This document shows, one piece after another, positions 22,047-33,500 of a DNA stretch of 64,000 nucleotides. Origin of the DNA: Cryptomeria japonica (Eukaryota; Streptophyta; Pinopsida; Cupressales; Cupressaceae); assembly GCF_030272615.1 (NCBI RefSeq), contig NC_081413.1, forward strand, positions 17,990,285-18,054,284, given 5' to 3'. Below the pieces are notes generated by a model. That model saw nothing but the letters and a program-made list of their open reading frames with translations. It was not told the origin of the DNA and made no database searches. Position 1 is the stretch's first letter. Every line of letters begins with the position of its first letter. Both the position numbers and the translations under genes were made by a program.

Positions 22047-23555
22047 TGTTGGCATTATGTGAACCGGTATGTGGACTTAATGATATTGTATGTTGTCATT
22101 GATGTCAATATGCTGAAGAAGTGAGAACCGACATATGAGAGAACCAGTAGAACATTGTGAAGCAGCATTAGTGCCAAAGTGAAGCGGTGTGCTTGTTCAA
22201 GGTGAACCGGCCTATGGTTATGGGAACCGACGCATGGAAGCGTTGTATGACTACCGGTTGGTAGTCTCAACTTCAAGGTTTCCGATTGAAGTGCTTCAAG
22301 CCCGTGTGGCTCAACCAGTGACATTGTGTGATGAGTTAGCATTGTAATGAAGAATAGATCATGTTTCCATGTCAACCTTGTGCGCGTAAAGGATCTTGCA
22401 TGAAGGAGATTGTTCCTATCTACCTTGAGAATGTGCAAAGTCTGTAAAATGGTGATAACGTGTGATGGGTTATCAGCCGCCATGAAATCGGTGAAAATGG
22501 ACGATGGAGAATGTCTTGAGATTGGATCAAGACTGTTGCAATTAATGGAGTGTTCTCAATGGTCAGGATTGAACCATTTGAATTCCTTAACCTAATAGGT
22601 TTAGGGTTTAGGGTTTATGCTACCGACCTATCTGTTTTCCTATAAGGTCAATGTTGTGTCTCTTTCTGAGGTTGTTGGCAAAAGATGTGTGTGTGTATCC
22701 GAGAGAAGGGATATGTAATTCTTGCTAGACCAAAAGGAGAGAAGTGATACCTGCAGAGTGTAAGTGCAGAAGGTGAAGAGAAGCTTAAGCAGATCTGCAT
22801 TGGTATTGAGTGCTGTTACCAGATCATTGTAATACCTGTTGATCTCTAACCATCTCAACAGTTGGAAAATCCCTTAATAGGGTAGCCTTAACTGACTTGC
22901 TATAAATCCTTTAACAGGGTAATTCAAAGCTATTGAGTTTGAAATCCTTTAGCTATTGAGTTCTTGAAATCCTCTAACAAGGTAACCTTTAACAGGGTTT
23001 AACCCTTAATCAGGTGATCTTTAACAGGATCAGTTCCTAGCAGAACCTATTGCAATGTCTCTAACTGGACAAGGCTCCTAACAGAGCGAACTTCTAAAGA
23101 GTTCAAAACAGCTTGTGGGTATTCATCCCCACCGTGGTTTTTCCCAGTTGGGTTTCCACGTGAAAAATATGTGTGTCATGTGTGATGCTTTTATCTTGTG
23201 ATTTTTTCCTATTATCTGTCAAGCTTATGATGGTTCTGTGTTTTATGCCTATCAATAAAACATGTTGAACTAGCTGTTATTATGATCTGATGATAGATTA
23301 CTTGTTTATGCATATGGGTGAAATGGTAGTGTAGTCTTGAGTTGAGTAAAAACCTAAGTGAGTAACCGGTTAATGCTTGTCACAGTCATTCCTAGCTTTA
23401 TCGGTTGCACTGTATTTCAAACCGGTGTCACTGCTTGCCAGTCATTTGAAGTATTTGCTGTCAAACTAGTTTAGGATTGTATTTTTGTCTGTAGTGATTC
23501 ACCCCCTCCCCTCTTAGTACCGGGTTTGTACTATCCGTTCATCGTTGAGTTATCA
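22047..23555 (+). repeat. Copia 3' LTR (1.5 kb)
   Basis: Starts TGTTGGCATTATG and ends GTTATCA. It matches the 5' LTR except for its first 143 bp, which that copy has lost. Minus-strand open frames inside it match no protein family. Confidence 0.9.
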
Positions 23556-25159
23556 GGCTTGCTAGTTGAATGTGTAGTCTCATGTCATCTTGACTGGATG
23601 ACCAAAGATAAATGCGGATTACCAAAACAATAATAAAATGATGTTTCTAAGTTGGCCCAATCATCCCAAACATGATTTAATTCACCTCAATCACCGGAAA
23701 GCTTCCGGACCCAAAAATGCGCCGCTCTTCCTGAAATACTCTTACACCTTTGAAAACACAGGCTAAAAAAGAGTTGCAAGAAGGAATTAACTTACTGCTT
23801 AAAATTTTCCAATTGAATGCACCTGAAGCCCTTGAATTTTAGCACTTCAAACCCAAGTTTGCTTCTTCTACCTTCAGTTGCATTCTTGCTTGTGAAAAGT
23901 GAATAAAATAGCTTGAAAATTATACTTTTTTGAATTCTCTTTCCACCATTAATGTGTTTTATGTGACATTTTATGAAGCCAAATGAGCACGTATGAAAGA
24001 CTCCACCATTGATCTAAAGAGATCAATGACTATCGACAAAATTTAAATCTTTTTGACTGACATCACTTTGTCTTATCTCAACATCGTCACCTTGCCGAAA
24101 AGATTCAGGCATCTCACCGATGAAATAAATCATACTGATGACCAATGGACAATCACCACCGTGTATATTGACATTAGTCAGCCACCAAGCACCCATCACA
24201 CCCTATCCAACCTATATCTAACGTGGCCTCCACTTGCATCTCCTCTCATTTAGTCACCCAGATGTGAGAGAAATCTCATCAACAATAGGATACTCTCTTT
24301 TTGATTGTGGGTCATCCACTTATTGAAATCTCAGAAAAATATCCACGAAGCTATGAGCTCTCTCCTTCAATGATAACCTATGCACAAATGCTAATCAAAA
24401 GATCATTGAAATCAACAAAATATTTCAACGAGTCTACAAGTCCCCACTTACAACCGGCACAGGTGATGACTAGGATGACACTTCAATAAATCGTGAACTC
24501 GGTGAAATACAAAAAGGATCTTGGCGACATACTGACACAACATGACTTAAGAACAACTTAGATCATGTGCACGGAAGTTATGTCACTAGGTCATCATGGG
24601 AGGGGGTCAATACATAATGAAATAAATTATTAAAACATGGAGAAGCATTACTATAGATACATGTGAAAGCTTTAAACAAAAGGCCTCTTACCGATTATAA
24701 ATTAGAACTAGGTGTAGGGCGGGTCATTCAATGATATAAAACCCCTGAATAAGGAACTTTACAAAGCTTTAATTGAACAAACCAGTCACTGAACCAAAAC
24801 AATAAAAGAACCCGTCAAAGGATAATTTTAGGAAAAATTTCAACCAAGGATTAAGCACAACCCTAACCCTAAAGGAGTTTCAAAAAATGGTCCTGACGTG
24901 ATATAGGGTTTGAGATAAGGTTAGGGAAATATCCTTATGGAAGTGACTATAATTAAGAGGCTAGGTTGAGATGATGGATGGGATGCAAAATTGGGTTGAC
25001 TTTTGGATAGGTGTCTAGTTTCAATGGATAGATGAAAAGGATTAAGACATTTGAAGGGGACAAGGTGGGATACTTGTCACATGAATAGGAATTTAGATTA
25101 TGATCCATGTGAACAAGATGAGCGACTAGGATTGAATGGACAAGGATAAAGTAAATTAG
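23556..25159. other. Unassigned repeat debris
   Basis: AT-rich sequence with no open frame of recognisable type on either strand. The right part probably belongs to the minus-strand Tat-like LTR that ends at 25482, whose left boundary I cannot place. Confidence 0.4.
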
Positions 25160-25482
25160 GAATTTGTGAAATTAATTAAATTAATAGTTATTTAATTAAT
25201 AGGATATAAAAAGGTGAAATAAATAAATAAATAAATAATATTTATTTCATTAAGGGTGTTATGAATTCATGAAATTAATTAAATGAATAAATTAATATTT
25301 ATTTAATTAAGGAGAGAGGATAAAGGTAAAATAATTAAATAAATGAATAATTAATTAATTAAGGGTAAGGATGTGAATGTGGTTACTAATTATATAATAA
25401 ATATTTATCTAATTAATGGATTAAGTTAGGATAAAATTAGGTGTGGCTAGGTAAGGGACAATTTTAGGTGTCTACATTTTCT
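25160..25482 (-). repeat. Start of a minus-strand Tat-like LTR (partial call)
   Basis: Read on the minus strand, 25482 leftward begins TGTAGACACCTAAAA, the same LTR start as at 40336, 56518 and 63980. Directly upstream, on its right, is the purine-rich AAAGAGCAAGAAAA, resembling the PPT of the Tat element. AT-rich repeats with AATTAATTAAAT follow inside, as in the other Tat LTRs. The left end was not found, so the true LTR is longer. Confidence 0.6.
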
Positions 25483-25639
25483 TGCTCTTTGATATGATGT
25501 CACAAAACAATTAATGAAGATTAAAATATAGTGAGTAGGAAAGGGGTAAGGACTAGAAGCATGATGTCATAGTCATGGGAATGATGATGTAGTAGGATAA
25601 TGGCCCCTTGAGAGGAAACGTGGGTTAGAAGAACACAAT

Positions 25640-26345
25640 GTTGAACACACACTAGATGCTAAGAGGGGGGTGAATCATCATAAAATAAAATTCATCCATT
25701 CATTAAATTTTAAAACATTAAATTTAGATCTATAAAAATAAAGAATAGAATAGAGAATTCATCACAATAGAACACTGATATTTTTATGTGGAAAACCCAA
25801 ACAGGGAAAAACCATGGTGAGGATCAACTCACTATATGTGAAACAAGTATTACAATATCTACTTTTAGGCTTGTTGCCAAGGAAGCTCAATGCAACCTAG
25901 ACTTGTAGGCTAAGGCGTATTGCCCTAGGGCAAAATACATTGACTCCCAAATTGAAGATCACTTTTTTAGGGCATGATATAATAATATTAAAATGAACAA
26001 CATATGATGAATTTTTGTAGAAGAGGCATCTTAGAAATTCTAATAGTATTGTTCTCTTTCTAGCTCAAAATTAGTCTATCACACTGATTTCAAACACTTC
26101 ATATACCTTGGATATCTTACTATCTTACTTTACACAATATTGAACTTCACATCAACTCTCACATCACCATCAGGATTAACTATTTTACTCACTGTAGCAT
26201 CATAAATTGTATCCCTATACAATTTCATCCTCACGTAGGATTCACTTTTGCATTTCGGCCTTTCATGCCCTAACCTTGTTTTGATTCTGCTCACAAAAAC
26301 CCCAAATTAGCATGTTTGGCACCTTTTTGGGGTTCTCTCTAATTT
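25640..26345 (-). repeat. Decayed copia LTR remnant
   Basis: Contains GTGGAAAACCC and GGGAAAAACCATGGTG (25804-25819), followed by text resembling the LTR at 39849-40335 (GCCAAGGAAGCTCA, then a GGGCAA segment). This is the minus-strand form of the motif in the copia LTRs at 17212 and 23130. The ends are uncertain. Confidence 0.45.
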
Positions 26346-26359
26346 TAAGTCCTAATTGG

Positions 26360-27190
26360 TAGGATGATGCAGGAGCATCCCCGATCGATGAGAAATCTTG
26401 CATCATCCAAAAATATTTCCCTTTCAGTTTAGTTCTTGTTTAGTTCATTGTGCAGTTTTTTGTGTTCTTACCAATTGGTACCGATAGTTGCTTTCTTTTC
26501 GTGGCAGATCTTATTTTGGTTTATAGGCTGGTTCATGTGCTTAATTCCATCTTTTTAGTTCATTTGGGTTCTTTTCCGGTCAGTTATCGCTTTTGATTGA
26601 CTGTTTCTAGGTTCCGGGATAGTTCTTGTGTTTATCGGTTAACTTTCCCTCATTACCAGAGTTGTTCTTGGTGTGTGGATCTATTTTGGGTCTTGTTAGA
26701 TGTTCTTTGGCATGTAGCCAACCTTCTTACTGAACTGCACTTCTTGGTTGTTATTTTCTGGAAGATTTCTTTAATTCTTAGGGCCGACCTAGTTACACGT
26801 TTCATTTTCCTGCATTGGTAAATGTAATCTTATGAGGCCGACCCGGATATGTTCTGGTGGGTATAAATATGTTATTATGTAATTATTTTTAGGGGCAGAG
26901 GAAGTGGAATTGAGAATAAGGATTGAGATTCGCATTTTGTGATCCAGTTGATTCTTAGAGTCTCGATTGGATTGTATCTGGCTTGAAGCCTGCAAGTAAC
27001 TGGTTAACTATTGGATGTTCTGAGATGATTATATGATGATAACCGATTGGTTGCCAGAAGTTCTAAGGCAATAATATGATCTGTTCTTGTAATCTTGCTA
27101 TGTTTTCTTGTTGTTTTGTTGTGTTACTCTTGCTGCATAAGCCAGTTGATTCTCTTTGAGGGTTTTACCGGTTATGGCTGCATCATAGGA
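26360..27190 (+). mobile_element. Solo LTR with perfect target duplication
   Basis: 26365-27185 starts TGATGCAGGAGCATCCCC and ends GGCTGCATCA, like both LTRs of the gag-protease element at 60015-63633. It is flanked by TAGGA at 26360-26364 and TAGGA at 27186-27190. It is a product of LTR-LTR recombination that removed the core. A TATA-like TATAAATAT lies at 26862-26870. Confidence 0.92.
26862..26870 (+). promoter_or_regulatory. TATA box of the solo LTR
   Basis: TATAAATAT after GGTGGG, matching TATATATATT at 60505 and 63360 in the two related LTRs. Confidence 0.5.
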
Positions 27191-28273
27191 CTAGGACACT
27201 CTGGGCACCATGGTCCTCCCGAAAAGGGTCAAAATTTAGATCCTACAACAATCATATTTTAGAGGTGAGAAAACTTTCTCCATGTCGGTTTGCTTCAAAA
27301 TTTCAAACATGTTTGGTGTAGTTAGGTATAAAAGAAAGCTTAATCCCCTCATTTTGGCATCACATATATCAATTACAATTTTGTAAGATCAATTCCAAAA
27401 TTCAATTGAGAAAGAAATCAAACATATTCAAGGTAGTGAAGGATAGGTCAAGTTAAAATTTCAAGAATTCACGATGGCATCCATGTTCAAGACATTATGA
27501 AGACATTCTACATGAAATTATTAACCTTTGCATAAATACCTCAAATCAAATATAGCCTTGTCCTTAAAAGGTAAGCTTTTGAATTCAGTTAATTCCATTA
27601 CAAGTTCTATTTATATTTCAATTCAAGGGTTACTTCTAAACTTGACATTCGACCTACGAAAACTCGTATCAACAACACCATTTGCCTTCTTTATGTGGGT
27701 AGGTGATAGATCCAAAAGCTACGAATGGAGAATCTTGTAGAGAATATGACAATGATCATATTTGAATTTTGTAGCAGCCAAAAGAAGAGGACCGGGTCGC
27801 CTTTGGCATTTTGGTCTTGTGAATTATAATGAACTTCTGGGAATAGATTATGAGCGACATTTGATTTCAAAATTCTTGGTTGTCCGCATTTGATAGCTGG
27901 AGGACTAGGTTGCCCCAAGCATCTTGGTCTTGTACTTTCAGGTTGAATTTTTTGATGCAAGTGTCTCTCTATTCTTTCTTCTCAAATTTAGCTCTATGTC
28001 TATATATTGCATCTAAAAATCGCTATTCATGTTATTATATGTCAATTTTCTATCATTTACACTAGATCTAGCATTTAAATTCAACACTATACATTCAACC
28101 TTAATTTTCCAAAAAGGGGTGGTGAGTCAGATTTGGATTCAACCCATTTCATAGTTGAAGTAGAGACTAGATCAATAAAATTCATTTCACCCATAGATGT
28201 AGTTCTTTATGTAAAATAGAGGATTCCTTATTTACGTAGCTAAATTTGTGAAACCCTATTTTCCATCATTACA
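27191..28273 (+). repeat. Probable 5' LTR end of an old Tat element (A)
   Basis: No coding content. It ends in TTACA at 28273 and is followed after 3 bp by TGGTGAACCC, the same unusual PBS as in the Tat element at 41902. TATAAAAG at 27327-27334 could be the LTR promoter. The LTR start was not located and may lie left of the solo LTR. Confidence 0.45.
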
Positions 28274-28276
28274 TTT

Positions 28277-28286
28277 TGGTGAACCC
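28277..28286 (+). promoter_or_regulatory. Primer binding site of old Tat element A
   Basis: TGGTGAACCC, shared with 41902-41911. The tRNA was not identified; it is not initiator Met. Confidence 0.55.
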
Positions 28287-28649
28287 ATTATAGTTTTTGT
28301 TTTACTCATGATTTTCATTTTTAGATCTGATTTTCATGCAGTCAATTAAATTTATAAATATACATATTTAGAGGTTCAATGCACAAAAAACCATATATGT
28401 TTTGTTAAAAGTTTACTTGTGGTTGCATAATTTATGGCTTGTTTGCTGAGATCTGATTTAGATTCCATGTTATCTTTAGATTTAGAAGCATCTATTTCTT
28501 AATTCATTGCATTTTTCAATATATCCATTCAATTTTTCCTTATTTTTACATGTTTTTTATTACCCTTTCACTTACACCAAACATCGTAGTTAGAAGAAGT
28601 TATAGACTTATGGCTTCCTAAAGTTTAAATACTAAGGGGTGTGAGCTAG

Positions 28650-28856
28650 GGTTGAATAACCTATTCCATGGGAACTTGGTTGGATTCTCAATCCCTATAG
28701 AAGACATACCTAATATTATGAAGAACAATTCCCCTCACACTCCTCATGATGATGACGACTCATTAACTAGAGTTACTATTGACCAACTGGGGAAGTTTGA
28801 CCATGATTTGGATAAGCTTCAATAATGGATGGGTCAAGAAAACTTGAATAGTGACG
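28650..28856 (+). pseudogene. Tat-type gag remnant, left piece
   Basis: A short decayed frame with a DDDD-containing acidic stretch. It resumes at 36790 after the chromovirus insertion, and the two pieces share the same frame across the insertion point once one GAATC copy is ignored. It contains at least one in-frame stop. Function is inferred from the right piece. Confidence 0.5.
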
Positions 28857-28861
28857 GAATC

Positions 28862-30477
28862 TGGTGCAGGGGCACAAGCCTCAATTTCATAATTTATTTA
28901 TTGAAAAATTAATTTTTTTCATTGAAAGGTGTTGGGAAGGATCAAATAATCCTTTGTTTATGTTTTGTTTTGTAATAAGGTCCTAATTGTCCATTTTGTA
29001 AGGCCTAGTGGCCTAGGGTGCATTATAAACCCTATGGTCAACTATGGTCAAAGGGATTTAGGAAGAGTAGAATTATGGAGTCAAGGTTGTTTTGGTCTAT
29101 TTAGATCCATTTCAATGTGTTTAGGTCCCTAGGTTGATGATAAAATTAGTTTGAATGGCAAAATGCAAAAATTGTAAAAAATTGTCAAAAATTGACAAAG
29201 TTGTCAATTTGTAAAGCAACTTTTCAAAAACTTGTTGTAATTAGTTTCCCAATGTTCATAACCATCTAAAATCAGTTTGAAAATGTTGAGAAAACTATAA
29301 AATGCCTCAACAAACTCATTTGGGGGTTGTTGTGGTTGAAATTTGCAAAACTTGATATTTGAAATCAATAAAAAAACTGTTTTTCCAGAAAATTTGTTGT
29401 TCTTTTGGTTGGTACAGAATTTCACGACCTCCAAACTGAAAATTTATTTCATGGGGAGTTATAGGGGTGAAATAAATTTCTTTTGAATCCAACCAAAGGT
29501 TTGGAGGTGGAGTATTGAGGGAGAAAAGTTGTAACAGATCCAAACAGCCTGGAAAAGTTCCCTTTCCTAGGGCTTCAACTTCAATTTCCCATTTCTTCCA
29601 AATCCACCATGGGAAAATTATAAAAATTGGTGAAATGGAGGATTTGGGAGTTTATTTTAATATAAAAAAGGTTTTAGATCAAAAGGATTCAGTTTGGGTG
29701 AGATTTTATTAAATTTGGCCAGGCATCTCTATGTGACTGGTTGTGGGAATTGAATAGAATTCATGAATAGTCCCCATAACTTTAGTTTTAATGCAAACTA
29801 GAAGCTATAACTTGGTATTTGGTGATTATTTGGGTACCCCAAGGTGTTCCAATTTCTTCCCTTGATAAATTTTAGGTTTTGAGGGTAGTTCCTTTGTTAA
29901 GTGCTTAAATTAGCCCTTCTAGCCATAGATGCGGGTTCATTAGTAATGGTACTTGCAAGAGGTTCCAGAACTTTTCCTTTGGTAGAAAGTGCTGCCCCAG
30001 GTTGGTGTTCAATAAAATAAAACAATATTGGCCTATCCTTTGGATTTTTTGGGTGGGAAGCCAAAAAGTGAGTTTTGAAGGCTAATAGGTCTAAGGAACC
30101 AATTTGCACTTTGTGACTTTTGGGACTTGATCAACCAAATTAGAGGGTTGTTGGGAATCATTTGAGTTTGTAGGAACCTATTGAACCTATTTTGAGCCTT
30201 GGTGGGCCTATCAAACCATTTGGAGGGGTTGTGAGCAATTTGAGCCATTTTGAGCATTTTTGCCTATGGGGTTTGAAACCAAATATTGATAACTTCGCAC
30301 AATATCCCATTGTGGGGTTATGGGGATGGAAATAGGTGAGATGGGATGTTGAATTTATGATCTTAAAGGTGTGAGGCTTGGTTGGAGTGAATCCTTAAAA
30401 AGGAGGGTTTGTTGCTTGGTTGAGCAAGTGAGTAACTTGGAACATTTTCAAGTTGTTTGAACCATACCTCTACATCA
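28862..30477 (+). repeat. Chromovirus 5' LTR
   Basis: 1,616 bp, from TGGTGCAGGGGCAC to CTACATCA, closely matching 35168-36784. Open frames inside (29204-29434, 29515-29712, 29897-30109) recur in the other LTR and have no recognisable domain. Confidence 0.93.
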
Positions 30478-30479
30478 AT

Positions 30480-30491
30480 TATTATCAGAGC
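30480..30491 (+). promoter_or_regulatory. Chromovirus primer binding site (degenerate iMet)
   Basis: TATTATCAGAGC followed by AAG, next to the 5' LTR. It differs from TGGTATCAGAGC only at its second and third bases. Confidence 0.7.
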
Positions 30492-30530
30492 AAGTGTGAT
30501 CCTTAGGAGAAGGATTGTTTCATTTTATCC

Positions 30531-33500
30531 ATGTCAGGGGAAGAAGAAAAGGGTGAGTTGTACTCAAGGATGACTAATGCACATATAGTGAAGTTTTTGA
30601 AGGATCAAAACTTGGTTCACAAGATTGATTCCTTGCAGAAGGAGGTTGATTGACTTAATGGGGAACTTTGTAAGAAAAGTGGTGGAAACTCTGATGTTGT
30701 TGAAGAGGGGAGTGATGAGGAACCCCTTGAGCAAGATGAGGAAGAAGAAGTGCCTGCTGATCAGAGACTACTTGTGAAAACCCTGAAGGCCATGGAGAGA
30801 AGGACCATGGATGCTAGGTTGGACCTACCTTCCTATGATGGAAACTTGAATCCAGATGCTACTGTGGATTGGATTGATGCCCTCACAAGATTATTTGAAT
30901 GTGAAGACATACCTGAAAGTCAGAGAGTTAAGATTGCTAAGTCTAAGTTGAATGGACCAGCCCTTACGTGGTAGAATTTCACTCAAAATGATAGGGTGAA
31001 GGAGAAGAAGAATCTAGTGACCACTTGGAAGAAGATGGTTGCATTGATCAGAGATGCATATGTTATTGATGATTATGAAGTCCAACTTCATAAGAGGAGA
31101 ATGAGTTTGAGACAAAAGGAGATGAGTGTCTCAGATTATACTCAAGAGTTCCATAAATTGGTGATGAAGTCCAATGTGGTGGAGCCTGAATGTGTGAAGC
31201 TTGCAAGATATTTTCAAGGGTTGAGAATTACCATTCAAGATGAACTCAATCTAAGCAGCCCTCCCATAGCCCAAAAATGCTTTCAACTTGCTTTGAAGGT
31301 TGAGGAGAAACTCAAGAGGAAGAGTGATCAAAGTGGTAGAGGGAGAGGACAAAAAGACTTTGGAAATAGGGGCAGAAAAATGTCTCAAGGAAGAGGACAA
31401 GATTCCAAAGACCTTGGTGAATCAAGTAAAGGGAATGAACAAGGGGAAGGCAGTTCTAGAGGATCTTTAAGAGGAAAGAGAGGAAACTTTAGAGGAAGAG
31501 GTGGAGGAAGAGGTCTAGAAGGCATAAAATGCTATAGGTGTCATGAAATGGGGCATGTTGCATCCAAATGTCCAGAGAAGCCAAACAAACAAGGTGAAAG
31601 GAGAGTAGATTTGGTGAGAGATGAGGACACACATAGTGTTCACTCTCATGGATCCTTTGTGCAGCCTGAACAAGGAGAGATCATGATGATGAGAAGGACA
31701 TTGATCAAAGCACCTAGTCCACCAGAGCCACCCCAAAGGAAGGCACTTTTTAGAACTACTTGTAGAAGTGGTGACAAAGTATGTAGTGTGGTGATTTATT
31801 TAGGTTCTACTGATAATTTTCTATCCATCGAGGCAGTAGAGAAACTAAAATTGAAGAGGATTAAACATACAAGACCCTACAAGGTATCATGGCTCACAAA
31901 GGGGCAACAAATCATCATTGAAGAACAAGCATGGGTGGAGTTTTCTATTGGCAAGTACAAGGACAAGGTACTTTGTGACATTGTACCCATGGATGCATGC
32001 CATTTTATATTTGGAAGGCCATGGCAATATGACATGAAGTCAAGGCATGATGGTGAGAAGAACACATACACCATCTGGTATAAAGGTGAGAAGGTAACTT
32101 TACTACCCCTACCTGATAATGGTGAAGAAGCAAAAGACTCTAAAATCATGTTTGTAGGTGAGAAAGAGTTTTTAGAATGCTTGAAAGAGGAGGATACTCC
32201 TTGTTATGCTTTGGTTGTGCTGCCAAAATAGGAAGAAAATAAGGTGCACAAAAAGAAGGAATAATCTAGGAGGGTAGGACCAAAGGAGGTGGCTGATTTT
32301 CTTGAGACCTACAAAGACATTGTAACCATGGAGTTACCTGATTCCTTACCTCCTATTAGAGAGATTAGCCATAACATTGATCTGATTCTAGGGGCTACAC
32401 TTCCCAATAAGGCTGCCTATAAGTTAACACCCCAACAGAATGAGGAAATGGCAAGACAAATCCAGGAACTCTTAGATAATGGTTTGATTTCTAAAAGTAT
32501 GAGTCCATGTGCTGTTCCAGCTGTGCTAGCACCTAAGAAAGAAGGTACATGGAGGTTATGTACAGACTCAAGGGCCATTAACAGGATTACTATCAGGTAT
32601 AGGTTCCCTATGCCTAGGATTGAGGACTTGTTGGATCATCTAAGGGGTGCAAGGTGGTAGTCAAAGGTGGATTTGAGGAGTGGGTACCATCAAATCAAAA
32701 TAAGGGTGGGAGATGAATGGAAGACAACCTTTAAGACTAATGAAGGCCTTTATGAGTGGAGAGTGATGCCATTTGGCTTGTCCAATGCACCTAGTACATT
32801 CATGAGACTCATGAATGAAGTTCTAAAACCTTTCCTTGGTAAATTTGTTATTGTTTACTTGGATGATATTCTTATTTTCAATAAGAATAGAGATGAACAT
32901 ATGTAGCATTTGAGTTTGGTCCTTAAGAGATTGCAGGAAGAAAAGCTCCTAATCAATGTGGACAAGTGTCTTTTCATGCAAGAAGAATTGGTGTATCTTG
33001 GTTTCATAGTTTCAGGTGGGAGCATCAAGATGGATCCTAAGAAGGTGGAGAGCATCTTGAATTGGCCTTCTCCAAGGTCAATGACTAAAGTTAGAAGCCT
33101 CCATGGCTTGGCTTCCTTTTACAGGAAGTTTATAAGAGGTTATAGCCAAGTTTGTGCACCTATCCTAGAAACAATCAAAGGGGGGTAGAAGTGCAAGTTT
33201 GTATGGACCAAGGAGGCCGAGGAGGATTTTCAAAGTCTCAAACAAAAGGTAGCAAAGCAACCTATACTTTCTTTTCCAGATTTCCAAAAGGTTTTACAAT
33301 TGAGTGTGATGCATCTAATGTTGCTATAGGGGCTGTTTTGAGCCAAGAGGGAAGGCCCATTGCATTTTTTAGTGAGAAACTCAATGAGGAAAAGAGGAAG
33401 TATTCCTCATATGATTTGGAAATGTATGCCTTAGTTCAAGCCTTGAAAAAGTGGAGGCATTATCTCCTTCCAAAAGAATTTGTTGTTTTTACTGACAATC

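Larger units (their letters stand above)
16248..23555 (+). mobile_element. Ty1/copia element, 5' LTR truncated
   Basis: LTRs at 16248-17634 (partial) and 22047-23555 (full) flank a PBS, one long gag-pol frame and a purine-rich 3' region. The 5' LTR lacks its first ~143 bp and starts exactly at the end of the LARD 3' LTR. The simplest reading is that the LARD inserted into this LTR and the part to its left was later lost together with the start of the LARD. No target duplication can be checked. LTR size and several purine tracts near the 3' LTR recall Sireviruses, but the lineage is not settled. Confidence 0.9.

Noticed and set aside
22055-22483. Minus-strand 142-residue open frame (similar at 16167-16541)
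   Set aside because: Both lie in copia LTR copies and follow the LTR sequence; no recognised domain.
24053-24489. Two small plus-strand open frames
   Set aside because: No family resemblance, AT-rich debris; chance frames are expected.
29515-29712. 65-residue open frame recurring at 35822-36019
   Set aside because: Recurs because the two chromovirus LTRs match; no domain and no independent sign of coding.
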